A stretch of 64,000 bases of DNA from Siderastrea radians (GCA_964017195.1 OZ024897.1:39804336-39868335), one strand, 5' to 3'; shown: positions 33,568 through 46,553, counted from the stretch's first letter. Numbers and translations: made by a program. The notes: generated by a model from the letters alone, not told the origin.

Positions 33568-36500
33568 ATGGCTGCCACTATCAGAAGGATCGTTAGCACA
33601 ACGAAAGCTCCTGGAGCTATCGGGCCGTACAAGTAAGTTCTGTAACTTATAGAAATTTTATAGTTTGAAATCTTTGACTACTCTCTGGTCAAATCACCCA
33701 GTCTGTATCACCTTCACTTGGCCTTTTCCCTAAAAGTTCTCGGGTGTCTTGACTGTTGATTACAATTAGACTTACCACGTGGCAGAACCACTGTAGTTAA
33801 ATGTCCAAGTACTTCCGGAATGATTACGCTTTGCAAGGTGTCACGCCATGTAGTTGCAGCAAAGCTGACCTTTCGCGAACCGAGCCAAATTTCTCGTCTC
33901 TACTCTCTCTACCCCGGAGGAGTCGCATTGGGCATTGCTGTTGGCATTGCTCAATCCCGCGCCTTCGCCTTCCAAAACAGTAAACAGGACGACTTTCGCC
34001 GATGTGCATTCAGCTTAAAGATTACGGAATTTAATTGCTTGTGGAACATCATGGCTACCGTGAGAAAGATTGTTCACACAAAGAAAGGCGTACAGCCGAT
34101 TCCTGGGGTATACAGGTAGATGTTTTGTCTGTCAATGTCTTCAGATGTCTGAATTCGGGTGAGACGCCACACGAAAAATAAGGGTTGTATGTCTACAAAC
34201 GAAGTGATTTTTCTGTTCCTTGCGTTTCGTACTTTGCATGTCCTAGCGATGTCGTTTTTGCTTCTTTGCCAATTTTCAGCCAAGCTGTGATTGCTGACAA
34301 AACGATGTATGTTTCTGGACAACTTGGACTGGACCCTGAGGTAATGATTAAGCGTTATTTATACACTGTTCATTGACAGAAATTACACAGGATATCTTGG
34401 GGACATAACTTTTAAAATACCCCATTCCTTTATCATCCATTATATCCTTAGGATTAACAACAAAGTGAACCCCCAGAATGATAAAACTGTGATATGTCTT
34501 CCTAAATATGAGGTACCACAAATAATAGGTCACACCCACCCTTACTCCTCCTCACCTCCCCCCTTAAAGCCTCAAAAGGCAAACCTTTATTTGCCCATAC
34601 AGCTCCTTTTTAACTTCACATTACAATCAATTCTAAAGTACACCCCTCATGCCTGCATGCAGCTCTGGCATAATGTAGTATTTGCACGTAATATTAATCA
34701 GTTGCTGCCCAAGATAAAGTTTCAGCAAATGGATTTGGTGACACATGGTGTGGTTGAGGGTCTGATACTTCAAAATCCACTGCTTCAGTTAAGTTAATGT
34801 GAAATTTGACTAATTTAACTGGTATAGTTGCAAAAACAAAAAGCTTTTTTGATGCTCAGGCTGGAAGGAAAAGAGATGTAAAAATAATGTAAAATGTAAT
34901 TCAAGATTTCCCTGGTATTTTAGGGATCAAAAAATTGTCCTTTATTTATTTATTTATTTATTTATTTACTTATTTATTTATTTATATAAATAAGGCAGGG
35001 GCAGGATTTTCAGGGGACAGACTCAGGGGAAAATGCATTAGCTACACACTGTACACTCAAGCTAGTGTGGGGATAAGCTAAATAATCTTTCAAGACAGCA
35101 TATCTGACTTAACCCTCTGTCAACATTGTAACCCCGTTGTGCAAGATTATACCTCCAATCTGCAGTTCACATTTTGTAGTGACCATATAGTGACCATTTA
35201 TGAGTTAATTCGTTTTACACTTTATGTTGTCATTGTTCATTTTTTTCTCTCAGACAAAGGAATTTGTGTCAGATGATGTGTCAGAGCAGGCAAAGCAGGT
35301 AGGAAGAGCTGACATATACATCATAATCATTTGCCCCCAGACCACTCCTTATCATGAGACAGTACAAATTTCAGTGGATAAAGTTAATTATCCAGTGGCA
35401 TCACGAAAGACCTGTAAAACAGCAAAATTGTGAGGAATTACTCCTATTTGCAGGTAAATTAAGGTAAATGTACACATGATTTGTGAATAAAAATGGCTCA
35501 CCTGGACTTGTCTGTTTGTCTAGTTGTGTCCTGTGTCATTTTCGGTTGATTTGAAGCAATTTCAGGTAATTTTAGTTTGACTGTTTCTACCTCTTTATAT
35601 TAAAGTGGTACAAACAGTCAAACTAAAATTCCCCAGAATCACTTTGAAACAACCAAAAAACCACAAAAGACACAAATTATAACAAGCAAAGTAGTAAAGG
35701 CTAGCAAATAGGAAACTTTTTCCCTACAATCCTGGCTTGTAATTTCACTGTTTTGCATTTTCACGAAACTGAAATTACAACACGATACTTGCGCTTATAT
35801 TACAAAGGTCACATTATTGTTGAGCTTGGGGTACCTGTGGTTTAAAATAAAAAGATTGTAGAATATTTTTCCAAACGCTCGTAGCCTGCAAATACAGCTG
35901 CCTCTCCATGCTCCGGCCGCTTGCCGCAGCCTCCTTTCCATGCTCTGGAGAGAGAAAAACATTTAATTTATTAAATTTTTTTTTTCATTTGAAGGCTCTG
36001 GTAAATATGGGTCATATTCTCGAAGCTGGAGGATCGTCATTTAACAAAGGTTATTAAACATTACTGTTGATAAGGTTGAGAAAAGTGTCTGAAGTGTGCT
36101 TTCTCTATTAATTAGCACCTTGTAAGCCTTTCAGAGTACAACAACATTGGCAAAAGTTGAAAAAAAAATTCCACTTCGGAAAACCTGAACTACAATAGCA
36201 CCTTTTTTGTGGTCACAGTTGAGGATTTGAACCCATCCAGTCTTAAATGTTACAACTATAGTTCACATCTTTTTTCTCTTAAAACTCTCATTAGAAGTGC
36301 GCAAACAGAGAAAAGCACTAACACATGAGCCTCACACAAATGAGCATGTTCCTCTCCAATCTTACTCGTCTATTTTATATTCACTCCAGACTTTTTACTT
36401 GAAGATTATGTGGTTTTGAAGGAGCAATGCAACATGTTACAGCTGCATTATACAGCATAACAAACAGCACTTCCTCTTGCTCAGCATCAAAAGTTGGAAG

Positions 36501-37654
36501 TGATTTACACAACAACGAAAATAATACTGCAGTGCGCTGTCAGTCCACAAGGCTAATACATAGTTCCCGTGTCTGAAGCATGAACCAACAAGAAGCATTG
36601 GCACTCTTGTTTGAATAAGATGCTAATTCGTGGCAGGGCTACTTCCAGCAGTTTGTTGTCCTCCTTCCCTAACGGTTTGCCACTATTCATTTATACCCGT
36701 GGATACAGAGAAACAGTACAGGGTAAAGATTCCTGTCCAGTTAATCAAAATAAATGCAGAGAACAGGCTCAAGCAAAATTCTGACATGCTGAAAACTTGC
36801 TACCGTGTTTTCATTTTTATTTTAGGTTGATTCAATCAATGTTTAAAAGCCTTTCTTGCACAATATTTAGTTAGTGTTCATGTAATTTATTCTTTGTTGC
36901 AGTTGTAAAGACCACAGTTCTTTTGGCTGACATCAATGACTTTGGCAAAGTAAATGAAGTGTACAAAACTTGTGAGTAGCTTTTTATTTCCCTTTTTAAC
37001 ATAATTAATTATAAAGATACTTAACAGCCACAAGGTTACTTGTAGCAGCATACTATAACACGCCTGTAAGTAATAAACGTTTCTTTTTTCCCACAGTTTT
37101 CACCTCACACCAGCCTGCCAGGGCAGCTTATCAAGTTGCAAATCTTCCAAAGGTGGGTGACCACTGCTCCACTGTTTACACCGATTTTCTCCATAACAAC
37201 TTTACACTGATTGTTTTCATAACCATCTCTCTGCCGTTTAATCTTGTTAAATATTCACTAGTCAAATGCGAGTTTGCAAATACTAATAAAATGTTGAAAA
37301 GATTAGCAAGAGTAGAGGCTACTTTAATCTATTTTGTTGCCAACAGTTTGCTAACTTTTTCGTGATTTTTACGTATGCCAACTTGTGTTTGCTATCGCGG
37401 GTTTGCAACTGGCTTATGTTTGCATGTACAGGCACCTTTAGAATGCAAGATAACTGTTAGGAAGTGGGGGGGGGGTAGGGATATCCCCTCCAAGGACATC
37501 TTGTCTTCAGGCTTACCTGTGGACTGGCCTGTGAACAAGTGGGCTAACTTGTGAACAAGATGGCCTTTTATAAATCTTTCATTTGTTTAATTTGCAGCTC
37601 GGCAAAGTAGAGATTGAAGCGGTAGCCATAGTTGGAGAGGTAAAAGACGAGTAA
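33568..37654 (+). CDS. RIDA: RIDA: 2-iminobutanoate/2-iminopropanoate deaminase
   Basis: Exons: 33568-33632, 34280-34340, 35254-35298, 35995-36049, 36903-36971, 37097-37152, 37598-37654; all GT/AG, in phase, 135 residues (the human protein is 137). It hydrolyses reactive imine/enamine intermediates from PLP enzymes such as threonine dehydratase, preventing damage. The family (RidA/YjgF/UK114/HRSP12) works as a cytosolic or mitochondrial trimer. Signature stretches: RRIVSTTKAPGAIGPY near the start, MYVSGQLGLDP, ALVNMGHILEAGGSSF, VVKTTVLLADINDFGKVNEV, PARAAYQVANLPK (the arginine that binds the carboxylate) and KVEIEAVAIVGE (catalytic-site Glu). The spliced first exon gives PYN-QAV where most family members have PYS-QAV. 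A second first exon at 34051 offers an alternative N-terminus. AATAAA follows at 37823. Very likely functional. Confidence 0.95.
34051..34115 (+). CDS. RIDA: Alternative first coding exon of RIDA
   Basis: This 65-base exon has the same length and phase as the first coding exon at 33568 (MAATIRRIVSTTK... versus MATVRKIVHTKKGV...). It ends at a GT donor and joins exon 34280 to give MATVRKIVHTKKG, VQPIPGVYS, QAV. It keeps the family's Tyr-Ser at the junction but replaces KAPGAIGPY with GVQPIPGVY in the segment that lines the active-site cleft. The donor (CAG|GTAGATG) is weaker than that of the upstream exon (CAA|GTAAGT). Best explained as an old tandem duplication of the first exon used from its own promoter. 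Whether it is transcribed cannot be told here. Confidence 0.7.
34941..34990. repeat. (TTTA)n microsatellite
   Basis: About twelve TTTA units with one interruption, in RIDA intron 2. Confidence 0.95.
35519..35680. mobile_element. Foldback MITE in RIDA intron
   Basis: TTTTAGTTTGACTGTTTCTA and GTACAAACAGTCAAACTAAA are inverted, extending outward through GGTTGATTTGAAGCAATTTC against GAATCACTTTGAAACAACC. Arms of about 70 bases. Confidence 0.75.
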
Positions 37655-37822
37655 TCACCAGGAAGAAACATTTCTTAGCAATTCTGTCAACAGTTAATCA
37701 AATCAACGTAGTTTTGTATGTTTTAAAACTTGACAACTGATGACTGGATAAAATATTGGTACGCATGGAATTGTAAAGAAGGCCTTTTAGGTGTAACAGT
37801 GAACGGACTAGTCACGGAATGA

Positions 37823-37828
37823 AATAAA
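37823..37828 (+). terminator. Polyadenylation signal AATAAA of RIDA
   Basis: AATAAA lies 169 bases after the RIDA stop codon and is followed within 25 bases by a T/GT-rich stretch. This is the usual layout of a 3' end. Confidence 0.6.
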
Positions 37829-38174
37829 TGTTGTGGAATTTTCAGTGTGAGGAGCTACTCTTTGTTAATGCGTTCATAAATAGGTGCAAACACGTCTCTT
37901 GGCATTTTTTTCCTTGAGAATTTTAATCAGCTGGAAAGAGTTTTCAAAATCTCGTTCAAATTTAACAAAAGTACACCGCCAAAACTGGGGGTGTGTAAAA
38001 AATTTAATCCCCCTTTTATTTATATATTATGTCACATCCTATTACATACAAATTCACTTGTACTACCCCCTTAAAACTCCTTGAGAGTGCAAATAACGAT
38101 GTTGCAGGCGAGACAAGTGCACTTGACCTCCCATTCGCAATTTGATACCCAACGTCATTTGCATTTTCGTGTAA

Positions 38175-38383
38175 GGCCCAATTCAGACGCCGTACCTCTC
38201 CTGTGCCGTACCAAATACATTTTCGCTCCTAGGTCGTATTAAGCGGCAAGCTTTGCCGTACCCTAAGATTTTGGCTTCTCTAATTGAGATCTGTCGAAAA
38301 AACTCATTGGACACCGTACAACTGCCAAAAAACTACGTACTACTTGGTACGGCACATGAGAGGTACCGCGTCTGAACTGGGCC
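38175..38383. mobile_element. 209-bp PIF/Harbinger-like MITE with TAA duplication
   Basis: TAA at 38172-38174 and 38384-38386. Ends GGCCCAATTCAGACGCCGTA and GGTACCGCGTCTGAACTGGG-CC. Inner inverted blocks: CTCTCCTGTGCCGTACCAAA against TTGGTACGGCACATGAGAGG. Confidence 0.9.
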
Positions 38384-38386
38384 TAA

Positions 38387-40440
38387 GACAATGATTAGTA
38401 TTTTGGCCAAAGTTTAATCGCATCCTCATCAAAAATTTCTTCTTTACTGCAGGTAACCACAAGTAAACTATAATGGAACTGTGTGTAAATAAAATAACCT
38501 TTTGTATATATAAAATGACCTTTTGTATCTTTTCGTTCTTCAGTGGTGAAGGAGCTAATAGGCGTAATTTGTTGCGGGTCCAAAAACATTCCGAAAAATG
38601 TGTTACTGAAAGTCTTCTAAAACGCTTTTCCAGCGACGGGGAAGCATTTTTTGTAACAGACTATTTCCTAGTTTGGGCAGGACTCTTAAAGTTAGAATTA
38701 ACCGATCTTAAGTTAAAGCCAAAGAATACAAATTTGAAAAGCCTGGAAAGCGCAAAATCAAGGTAAACCTGTGACATTCGTGCAGAAAAATTATTTTTTA
38801 AACTACGCGAGCAAAAGTACACTGTAAAATACTGTACTAATTTTGCTAAAGTAGGGATGCACCCAAGAGCTTAGTAAATTGCCTTCCTAATTAGGGCCAA
38901 AATACGGGCCCGCACTGGTGCACCCAAATTCTAAATTGAGTTCCAGAATGGGCTGTAACGATTTTTGATGTGACCATGTTACCTCAAATTTGAATCAAAA
39001 TGAATCCACTAAGCGTCTTCTTATTCGGAACGGGACAGGAGCTAATTCGGAACTTTTGAACTTGCCAAGCAATAAATAATGTTTTGCGTCTGCATCATGT
39101 TCGTGCGAAAGACACGTCATTCATGATTGTTGTTGAAGCAAATGAAAAAGGAGACGTCTGCATGCAGGCTACCGAACAAGCTGAAATCTAAAATCCCCGA
39201 CAGGGTTCAGTCTGCAAATAAACGCACGAGCTAAGTTGGAGCTAACTTGCTGCGCGGAAACTTCGCACTTGCGAAAATGGACGAAAATGTTCGGGTTTAG
39301 CTTTCTCTTTTTTTTAAATCAAAGTATATACGGAGAATTATGAAGCCGGTTGCACACGAACTACAGCCAGTTTTTATACCGAAGGAAAGTAGTCAAAGAG
39401 TTTCCTTGGTAACCCAAAACAGCCTTGCTGTCCCTCAAATTTTGTCGTACACACAATTGTTTCATTAAAAACCTGTCGAGGAAAACATGTTCGTTGACAA
39501 CAGTCTTCACACGAGCGCGTTTTGCCATATGAGAAGTTTCACTTTAGTTTTTAATTGACTGAGACTTTTCACTATGGACACCGTTCGTCGTTTGCATGTG
39601 GGTGGTAAAAAGGACAGACTCAAGAGTTTCTTCATCTTTGTCTAAACGTAACTTGAAAAAACGGAGTTTTTAGAAAACGATGACAAGGCAACCGGTGAAA
39701 TTGAAATACTTTTAATACCTGGTTCCATAAATTTACACAGTTGCGGTTGAATCATTCTACAAAAAATGCTAATTTTAGTGTTATTTAGAAATAAATATTC
39801 TCTGTTATTCAGTATTTTAGAAATTAAAAGGGATTGACTGCTATAATACAAGCTGTAGAAAATCAGAAACATTTGAAGGCCCGCGAAAACGAGGAAGAAT
39901 TTGTTACGGAAACATTGTTTAGCAAAATGTTATCCACGCACACTCAACATGAGCAGTAGAAGCATCAGTCCACGAAAAACCTCAGAAACATTTATCCTTA
40001 TTATTATTTTTTTCTTCATATATTGGCTTCTGCAATACTAAATGTCGCGTGAGTGAGCAGACAAAAATAAATGTGTTTTCGCAGCAACTATGTTGGTCCT
40101 TTTCGGGGGCCGTAACTGAAGACTGATATTTTCTGGTCTTTCTGCTACAATTTTATATTCGTGTGTAACTTGATTTTTACACATAGTCAAAAAAAAAACT
40201 TATCTCTAGAATCCTTTTCCAAAATTTGACTTTCCGGGAGAAATACACAGTTTCGTGATATAAAATATTAAATATTTAGGGTTTTTTCTTTGAAACATTC
40301 CTTTCGCTAAATCATTTTTCCTTCCGTCATCAGGTTCTGTATGCAATTACAAAATATTCTCTATTTCATATTAATATTCTAATTCTAATAAAACAAATCT
40401 GTTTTAGTAACCCGTAAATCCCGGGGTAGGTGATAAACGA
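38387..40440. other. Intergenic stretch, no gene supported
   Basis: Short frames only. A 97-codon frame at 38473-38766 has repetitive composition and no recognisable domain. Confidence 0.4.
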
Positions 40441-40443
40441 ATA

Positions 40444-40520
40444 GACTGCTAGCAGTCCCTTTTTGGATAGTCGAGAGGGCGCGCGAAATAGCTGAGAGCG
40501 CAAGCTATCAACAGTGCCCA
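40444..40520 (+). mobile_element. Solo end of a GACTGCTAGCAGT-type element
   Basis: GACTGCTAGCAGTCCCTTTT then GGATAGTCGAGAGG...GAAATAGCTGAGAGCGC matches, in the opposite orientation, the right end of the element at 48886-49101. No partner end was found nearby. Downstream, a 49-codon frame begins at 40597 (MAAQASSRQAWNANALLQ) without further support. Confidence 0.6.
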
Positions 40521-41136
40521 GGTTTCGGCTTTTTCGCTTGGCTTTCGTGTGTTCTCAGAGAGTTCACTGAATTTGCTCAAATTTTCATTGCAATATATGG
40601 CAGCTCAAGCCTCCTCTCGCCAGGCCTGGAACGCTAATGCGCTGTTGCAGAGTTTGAATCTAAACAAGAAGGCGAAATCTACACCCTACCACAGACTAAA
40701 ACAACTGAAAACAGAAAAACATAATATTACCCCCACCCCAGGCTGAAGCTAAAATTAGTCGTGATTTTTCTCTACCAATACTTGTCATTTGTCAGGATTA
40801 AATTAGGATGTGGCTCCGTATAAGCTAATGGGTTTAGTTTTACCAGAGGCGTTGTTTTGCTATTTGTAGCGCTTATAAATACACCACTATGATAATTATA
40901 AGTCTTGATTTAAATCAGTGTAAGCCGTAAATTTAAACTTGTTCCAATTTGAGCTATCTGATGAAGACTGAAGGCTGGTGAAAGTGTGAATCGTATGCTT
41001 GAATGCACAATAAAACGAACACTCGAGGAGAAAGCCCAGACGAATGGGTCTCTAAATCTTGAATATTACCAAATCAAAAGAAGGACCTTGAGACTGAGCA
41101 ACTGTTGTTTTCTCTTCAGTCAAGCTGTACAAACAG

Positions 41137-44100
41137 TTAACTTTCTTCACTCGCTGTTGTTTCTTCCTCGGGTTTCTCGTCTTCGCTCGGTTTTTGCGTT
41201 TCTTCGGTCGCTTGCTGTTCTACCGGCTGTTCTTCTGCCTGAGGTTCTTTTTGCGTTTCGGTCGCTTGCTGCCCTTCGCCCTGCGGTTCTTCTGTGGGTT
41301 TAGATTCCTCACTTACTTCTACAGCCGCAAACTGCGTTTCCCCGGCTGCAGGTTGTGTTTCGTCAACCGCAGGTTTCGTTTGTTCCGCATTTTCTCCTTC
41401 CACAGACTGTTTTTCTTCATCTTGTTTTACATCTTCCTCAGGTTCCTTCTGACCTTCTCCTTCCTCCTTGTTGCTCTGTTCCGCTGGTTTCTCTTCGCTC
41501 TGTTCGCCTAGGTGCTTACCGTCTGGCCTATCTTCACCGCTTTTTTCCACCGGCGCTGTCGCTTGTTCTGTTGCTACCGCGTTTGCCTCTCCTTCGTTCG
41601 TTTCTTGGTTTACCTCGTCTTTTGACGAAGTGCTTTCTTGGACAGTTTGACTACTCTCTTCGACAACTTCGTCTTTTTTATCTTCCTCTACATCCTGCCC
41701 AACTTGTTGATCTCCATCGTCATTAACTTTCTCTTCCTCGACATTTTGCGGTGGGCTTTCGACGTGTATTTCCCGGGATTCCTCTCCGAGCGGGTCTTCA
41801 CGGGGCTCGGTTTCGGTCGGTTTCGAGGACACGGAACTTTGCGGTTGATCAACAGCCACTTCTTGGTCTGTAGATTTAAAAAAATCAAATTAATTCTCGA
41901 AAACCTCAAATTTCATTTAAAAACCATATCAGCAATTTTTTGTACGATGTAAGTCCCGTACTTTTCTTCCGTTGAAAAGCCTCGAAAAGTCGCTTAAACA
42001 TTGCGGCTACTCTCTTTTTGTTGCAACCTTCACAACCTAGAAGTTGCTTACAATCTAGGAACTGAAGCCCAATGCTTTTCTGGCGATTTTTATCATCCAC
42101 TCAGAAGTTGTTCCGCTTTTCGCCATCCGTTTACCTCCGAAAATCTCCGCCGAAAGCTGTCGTTAGTTTTCGTCATCCGGTTGCCTCCGAAAACCGCCGA
42201 TCCACCAATTCTCGGTGACCGCCGTTTTCAATGGACCTAGTAGTCATACTTTTTAACAAGGACAAAATGCGCACGGCAAAAATTGGTATTTATGTGTGTA
42301 TGTGCTTCTTTCAAGTATTCAAGCTTCGTGTATGTATTTTAAATATGATTTCAGTTACGTCAACAGCACAAAATGGCACTGACAGAGAAAGAAAACCTAC
42401 CAACTTTTCATCTCAATCAACCGGCAAGCTTTCACTTCGGCAGTACACAAGGACAAACCACTGCAGCTAAACAGCAATTTCACCTCATGCAAAGGCTTGT
42501 TCATGAATACCCGATTTACCAATTTTTGCAGTTTAAAAACACAAGTTTGTTGTATGAGGGCATTCTAAAGTGTCTTGTCTGATCTTGGGGACAGGCGTAC
42601 CTACCCCTCTTTTTACTTCCCCAATCCCCACCCCCTCCCCGCCCGCTAACAAAAAACACCTGTCCTAGCAGAAATAAGATACGTGCTTGCAATTAGGCGT
42701 TATCGTAATTTATTCAATTTGCCGTTGAGACAGCCCTCCGACCGTCAGGCGCCAACTAGATACAATTTTCTGAAGAGTATTGTTTACACTTCAGAATGAA
42801 TGATTTAAAATAATAAATCTTACCCCCCCCCCCCTTTACTCTCCCCCCCCCAAAAATATTTAAACTCGCAGAGAACTGGTGTAAATCGGCAAAAGCACGA
42901 ACGTTCGAGGAGCGAGTTGCCGAAAGCGTGGATGTTTTTGCGTGAACCCACACACTCCAACAGTGTTTCAGCTGTTCAGGATTCGCACCTCCTGAAAAAC
43001 GCGCAAAAATGCAGTCAAATGGCGTTCAGTTTGAGGTGAGCTGAAGGAGGTGCGAAAATGCGTAGTCGTCTTTCCTTTTTCTCGTAATAATATTCTTTCT
43101 TTCGCCCTCCACAATCAGGCTGTTGTAATCAAACTCTGACCAGCTGCAACCAACCCAAATAAACATGCAGACGTGCAAAAGCGCGGGAAAACGTGCGTAA
43201 GGCAGATTCCTGATTGGTTGGAAGACAGCAAGTTCGATCTGATTGGTTACAGAATTGATCGCAGTGAAACCACTACAAGGAAACTGTTACTTTCAACCCG
43301 AAAACCTCTCTAGCATGTAACTATTTTTATTTGATAAACGCTCTGTCGGTTATCCTATTGAAATCAAATGGAGCATAATACAATTTCAGTTAAAGGGTTC
43401 TATATGATCGCTATTTATATCAGCTCTATCATGCATAGAAATACCAAAATTTTGCAGGAAACAAGCGAATCAAAACAAAGTCAAACCAGAAGAGGATTTT
43501 TAACAATCAGGAACTGGATGGAGCAGTACTGGCAATAAACTGACATCTGTATGGCTAAAAAATGATCAGAAGTTATTTAGACGAAATGACAATCATTTCG
43601 CGGCGTGTTCGATGCTTTCCGATACCTCTGAAACCATTTTCAATAGCTTTGTCAGTTTAATGTCTTTAATTGAACACAAGCGTGACAGTTATGAAAAAGT
43701 ACAACGTCGACGAGAAAAACTCAATTATTGCGCTTATATATATAAGAGGTTGTGCAAAAAACCGTCTTGAAATCATCTGATTCGCCTAAGCAACGCCGAA
43801 ATATTTTGAGTTAGCGTGAAATTCGACATACTATTTGCAGACTTTGCAATTGTTAGTAAACCCGTTTACGTCAAAGTCCGACGCAACTTAGATATGCGGG
43901 AAAATGGACGTGTTAAATGTCAAAAGTTTAGAGACTGTGGTGAATATTTTAGCCTTTTAAGAAATAAACTTTTATGGAAATTATTTGATCTTAGATCCTC
44001 AAACAAACACTGTCAGATCAATGTTTGCTCCTTAAAATTCAAACTGTCAGCTAGAAACGCGCACACGCTTGTACAAAATTAATGCCTGCTTTATAAATTC

Positions 44101-45488
44101 ACCCAGTGAAAAAACTGCGTTTTCAAATAAAATCTCAAAGAAATTAAGAATTTCTTTTGTTGCGACTTTTCAGACGATTTTACCCTAGCAACCTGTTTTG
44201 TGCTGTGTAAATATTGCTCTTTATCACTGAAAAGACGTGTTGATTTTTGGTTCGGAAGGTGACGCAAATAAAAAGATTTCTTTTGTTGTCTTAAAGTGAG
44301 CATATAGCAACGGTGACTTTATTTGAATGCAAGTGTGATGCCCACTTGAATGCGTACATTTCTCATTTTAAAGCCTAAATTTATTGCCCTGCAGGGATCA
44401 TATTTTGTTTACATCAAAATAAGTTTTTAGCAAATATTGCAAGTGGGACTAGGCAATTTTGTGAATAGAAGAAGCGAAATAATAATAAATTTCACCGGCC
44501 TTTCAGTTGTTTCTATTGTCTACAAAAAGGATTCTCCCTTTTGGTAACGAATGAGAGATATTAACCAAAAAACAATAATAATAATACGTTTCGCTTACTA
44601 GTATTTTCTCCGCACATTTTCTCTTCCTGCTAAAAAGATTAAATTTACCTTTCATCTTTCTGCTATAAATAATCCCTTTTTTAATAGTCATCTCATCAAC
44701 AAAAGCTTTTTATTAACAGCTTTTTGTAGACTCAACTTAACATGTGTCACAGTTTAGAAGCTAATTCGCCCCGTACTGCAATTGCTTTTATGTCTACATT
44801 TACTTTTTTGTCTTCAGTTTAAAAAAAAATAACGAACTAAACTGATTAAACGGCGCCAAAATCCACTGGTTATCAAAATGTTTAATACGCCAGGCCGTTC
44901 AGAGACCATTTCATTTGTTTCCCCCAGGTAAAACAAAACCTAAAATAGCAACTATATTGTGAGGTTGCAAAATTTCGTAGTTTTTGGACTACATCCTTTT
45001 TTTTTTTTCGCCGCAAAAAGTGGCAATAGTTATATCGTGTTTCGTAATAACCTAAACGCGACTGTCGAAGGAAATGAACAGCATATGCACATGAGCTTAT
45101 CCTACACCGGCTTCGATCTCCTCTAACCGCAGTAAAATATCAAATTTCTCTGTAGGGCAGATATCAACAGGAATCACAAGCGTTTGCGATTGACACTTAA
45201 GTTTGAAATTTGCCATCATCAATATTTTTTCCTTCGCTTATTCAATAACCCTGTAAACTATTAAAGTGAGGGTTAACATTGTATACCTGATTTTGACTCC
45301 TCGGGTTGATCACTTTCTCCCTGTGTATTTTCCGGATGTGAAGGCTCGATCTGCCCAGGTTTCGTTTGATCCACGTTTGGTGTTTGTGAGACGTTTAATT
45401 CTGCCTGATTCGTGGCCGTCTGCGGGGCTTGAGCGGGGGGCGATCGCGACTCAACTGTCCTCGCTTGGCTACTAGCGCTACAACCCAT
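41137..45488 (-). CDS. Glu-rich protein with dual-acylation N-terminus (2 exons, 310 aa)
   Basis: Minus-strand exons 45287-45488 and 41137-41867, joined in phase across a GT/AG intron of 3.4 kb. The protein starts MGCSASSQARTVES. Gly2 with Ser at position 6 is a fitting N-myristoylation signal, and Cys3 a likely palmitoylation site, so membrane-inner-face attachment is expected. The rest has no hydrophobic segment and is rich in Glu, Gln, Pro, Thr, Ser and Lys, with loose repeats around E-E-P-Q, EETQK and PAAGETQ. Such proteins are intrinsically disordered. The composition and MGC start recall GAP43/BASP1/MARCKS-type membrane-associated proteins, but no specific homology (for example a basic effector domain) can be shown. 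The C-terminus is EETTASEES. Long plus-strand frames over exon 2 are shadows of its skewed codon composition. Confidence 0.8.
42373..42582 (+). other. Possible 69-codon frame inside the intron, opposite strand
   Basis: MALTEKENLPTFHLNQPASF ... LVHEYPIYQFLQFKNTSLLY ... CLV then stop. The composition is protein-like and TTTCAG stands 20 bases before the ATG, so it may be a stray exon or captured fragment. No family is recognised. Confidence 0.2.
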
Positions 45489-46553
45489 TGCGGCTTAGCA
45501 CACGATGTTGTTCCTTCTTTTCTGGTGTTCGTTGATCAAGTCCTCGTGTCGGTAGATGTTTCTGTCCGAGTGATTCACTGTACCATGTATACAGGATAAA
45601 TTGTCACGCGCGCGCATCAGTCAAGTGATTGCAACAGACGGGTAACCCGCGGTGTTTATACTTGTTTACATCCGTTGCCAGGCAATGGCTGTCAACGGTA
45701 AATCTATCTGTCGTGCGGGAAAATGGATGTGTCGTTATATTACAGTACTTTTTATTTACAGAAACGATATAAAAAGCTTAACAAAATAATATTTGACATG
45801 AGGCAAGCTGCTTGTTTAACAACCCTAAATACCATTTAATCGCTAAGTGTCATGTTATGAATATTTTTTTTATTTTGACAGCTCGTTGCCTTGACAACAA
45901 AAAGACAACACTAAAATTGTCTACGTGCTCTCTGGCTCTCTTGCAACAAAGCTGTAAATTAAATTAAAAGAAGAAGGAGCGAAAATCTCTTTTACGCTTC
46001 TGTGCGCCTATAGATATGAAGAGGAAACTGGGATTGAAAGCGGGAAGCTAGAACTGACCCCTCCCCCCCCCCCCTTCCACCCACATCTCCGACACGAAAC
46101 ATTTTTTCTTTATTATTTTTCCTTTTAGTGACAAAAGTAATAAACTCCCGCCGTAAGTTATCAGCGACACGGCAGTACTAATACGGTTTTATTATTGTGT
46201 TTTGTGGACTACTATGGCTCATGACAAGTCAGGGTACCAAAGGAGTTTAGGGCCCCAGGGCTCCGGCCTAAAAATTGCAGGGCTCCAGGACAGAAAATTC
46301 GGGGCTCTAGGGCTCCATTGCTCCACTCCAAGGCTCGATTTAGCCAAAAACAGCATTTTTGTTTGGGCTCCAAATAGAGGGAGGCTTTGGGCTCCGTGCT
46401 CCACAACAAAAATTCCAGGGCTCCAGGGATCCAAAGACTCCTCCCCCCCCCCCCCCCTTTGGGACCCTGACCAGTGACAGTAAAGCAACCACTATTTTTT
46501 ATCTGCAGTTTGGTATAGTTCTAGTATAGTTCTATTATCGTGTTAAAATAAAG
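45489..46553. other. Upstream region of the acylated-protein gene, and spacer
   Basis: Probable promoter/5' UTR of the minus-strand gene lies just above 45488. From 46245 to 46450 there is a loose repeat of GGGCTCCAGGGCTCC type; frames across it are artefacts. A C-run lies at 46441-46456. Confidence 0.4.

Noticed and set aside
40960..41000. CTGATGAAGACTGAAGGCTG then GTGAAAG, resembling a hammerhead core on plus
   Set aside because: The CTGATGA box is present but there is no GAAAC with a following GTC triplet, and no stem I partner could be paired.
41194..41952. Several plus-strand frames of 60-123 codons
   Set aside because: They lie opposite the Glu-rich exon; GAA/GAG codons read backward give Phe/Leu/Ser frames without stops.
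46202..46488. Overlapping frames of 65-91 codons
   Set aside because: They lie on a loose GGGCTCCAGGGCTCC repeat and a C-run; no protein character beyond the repeat.
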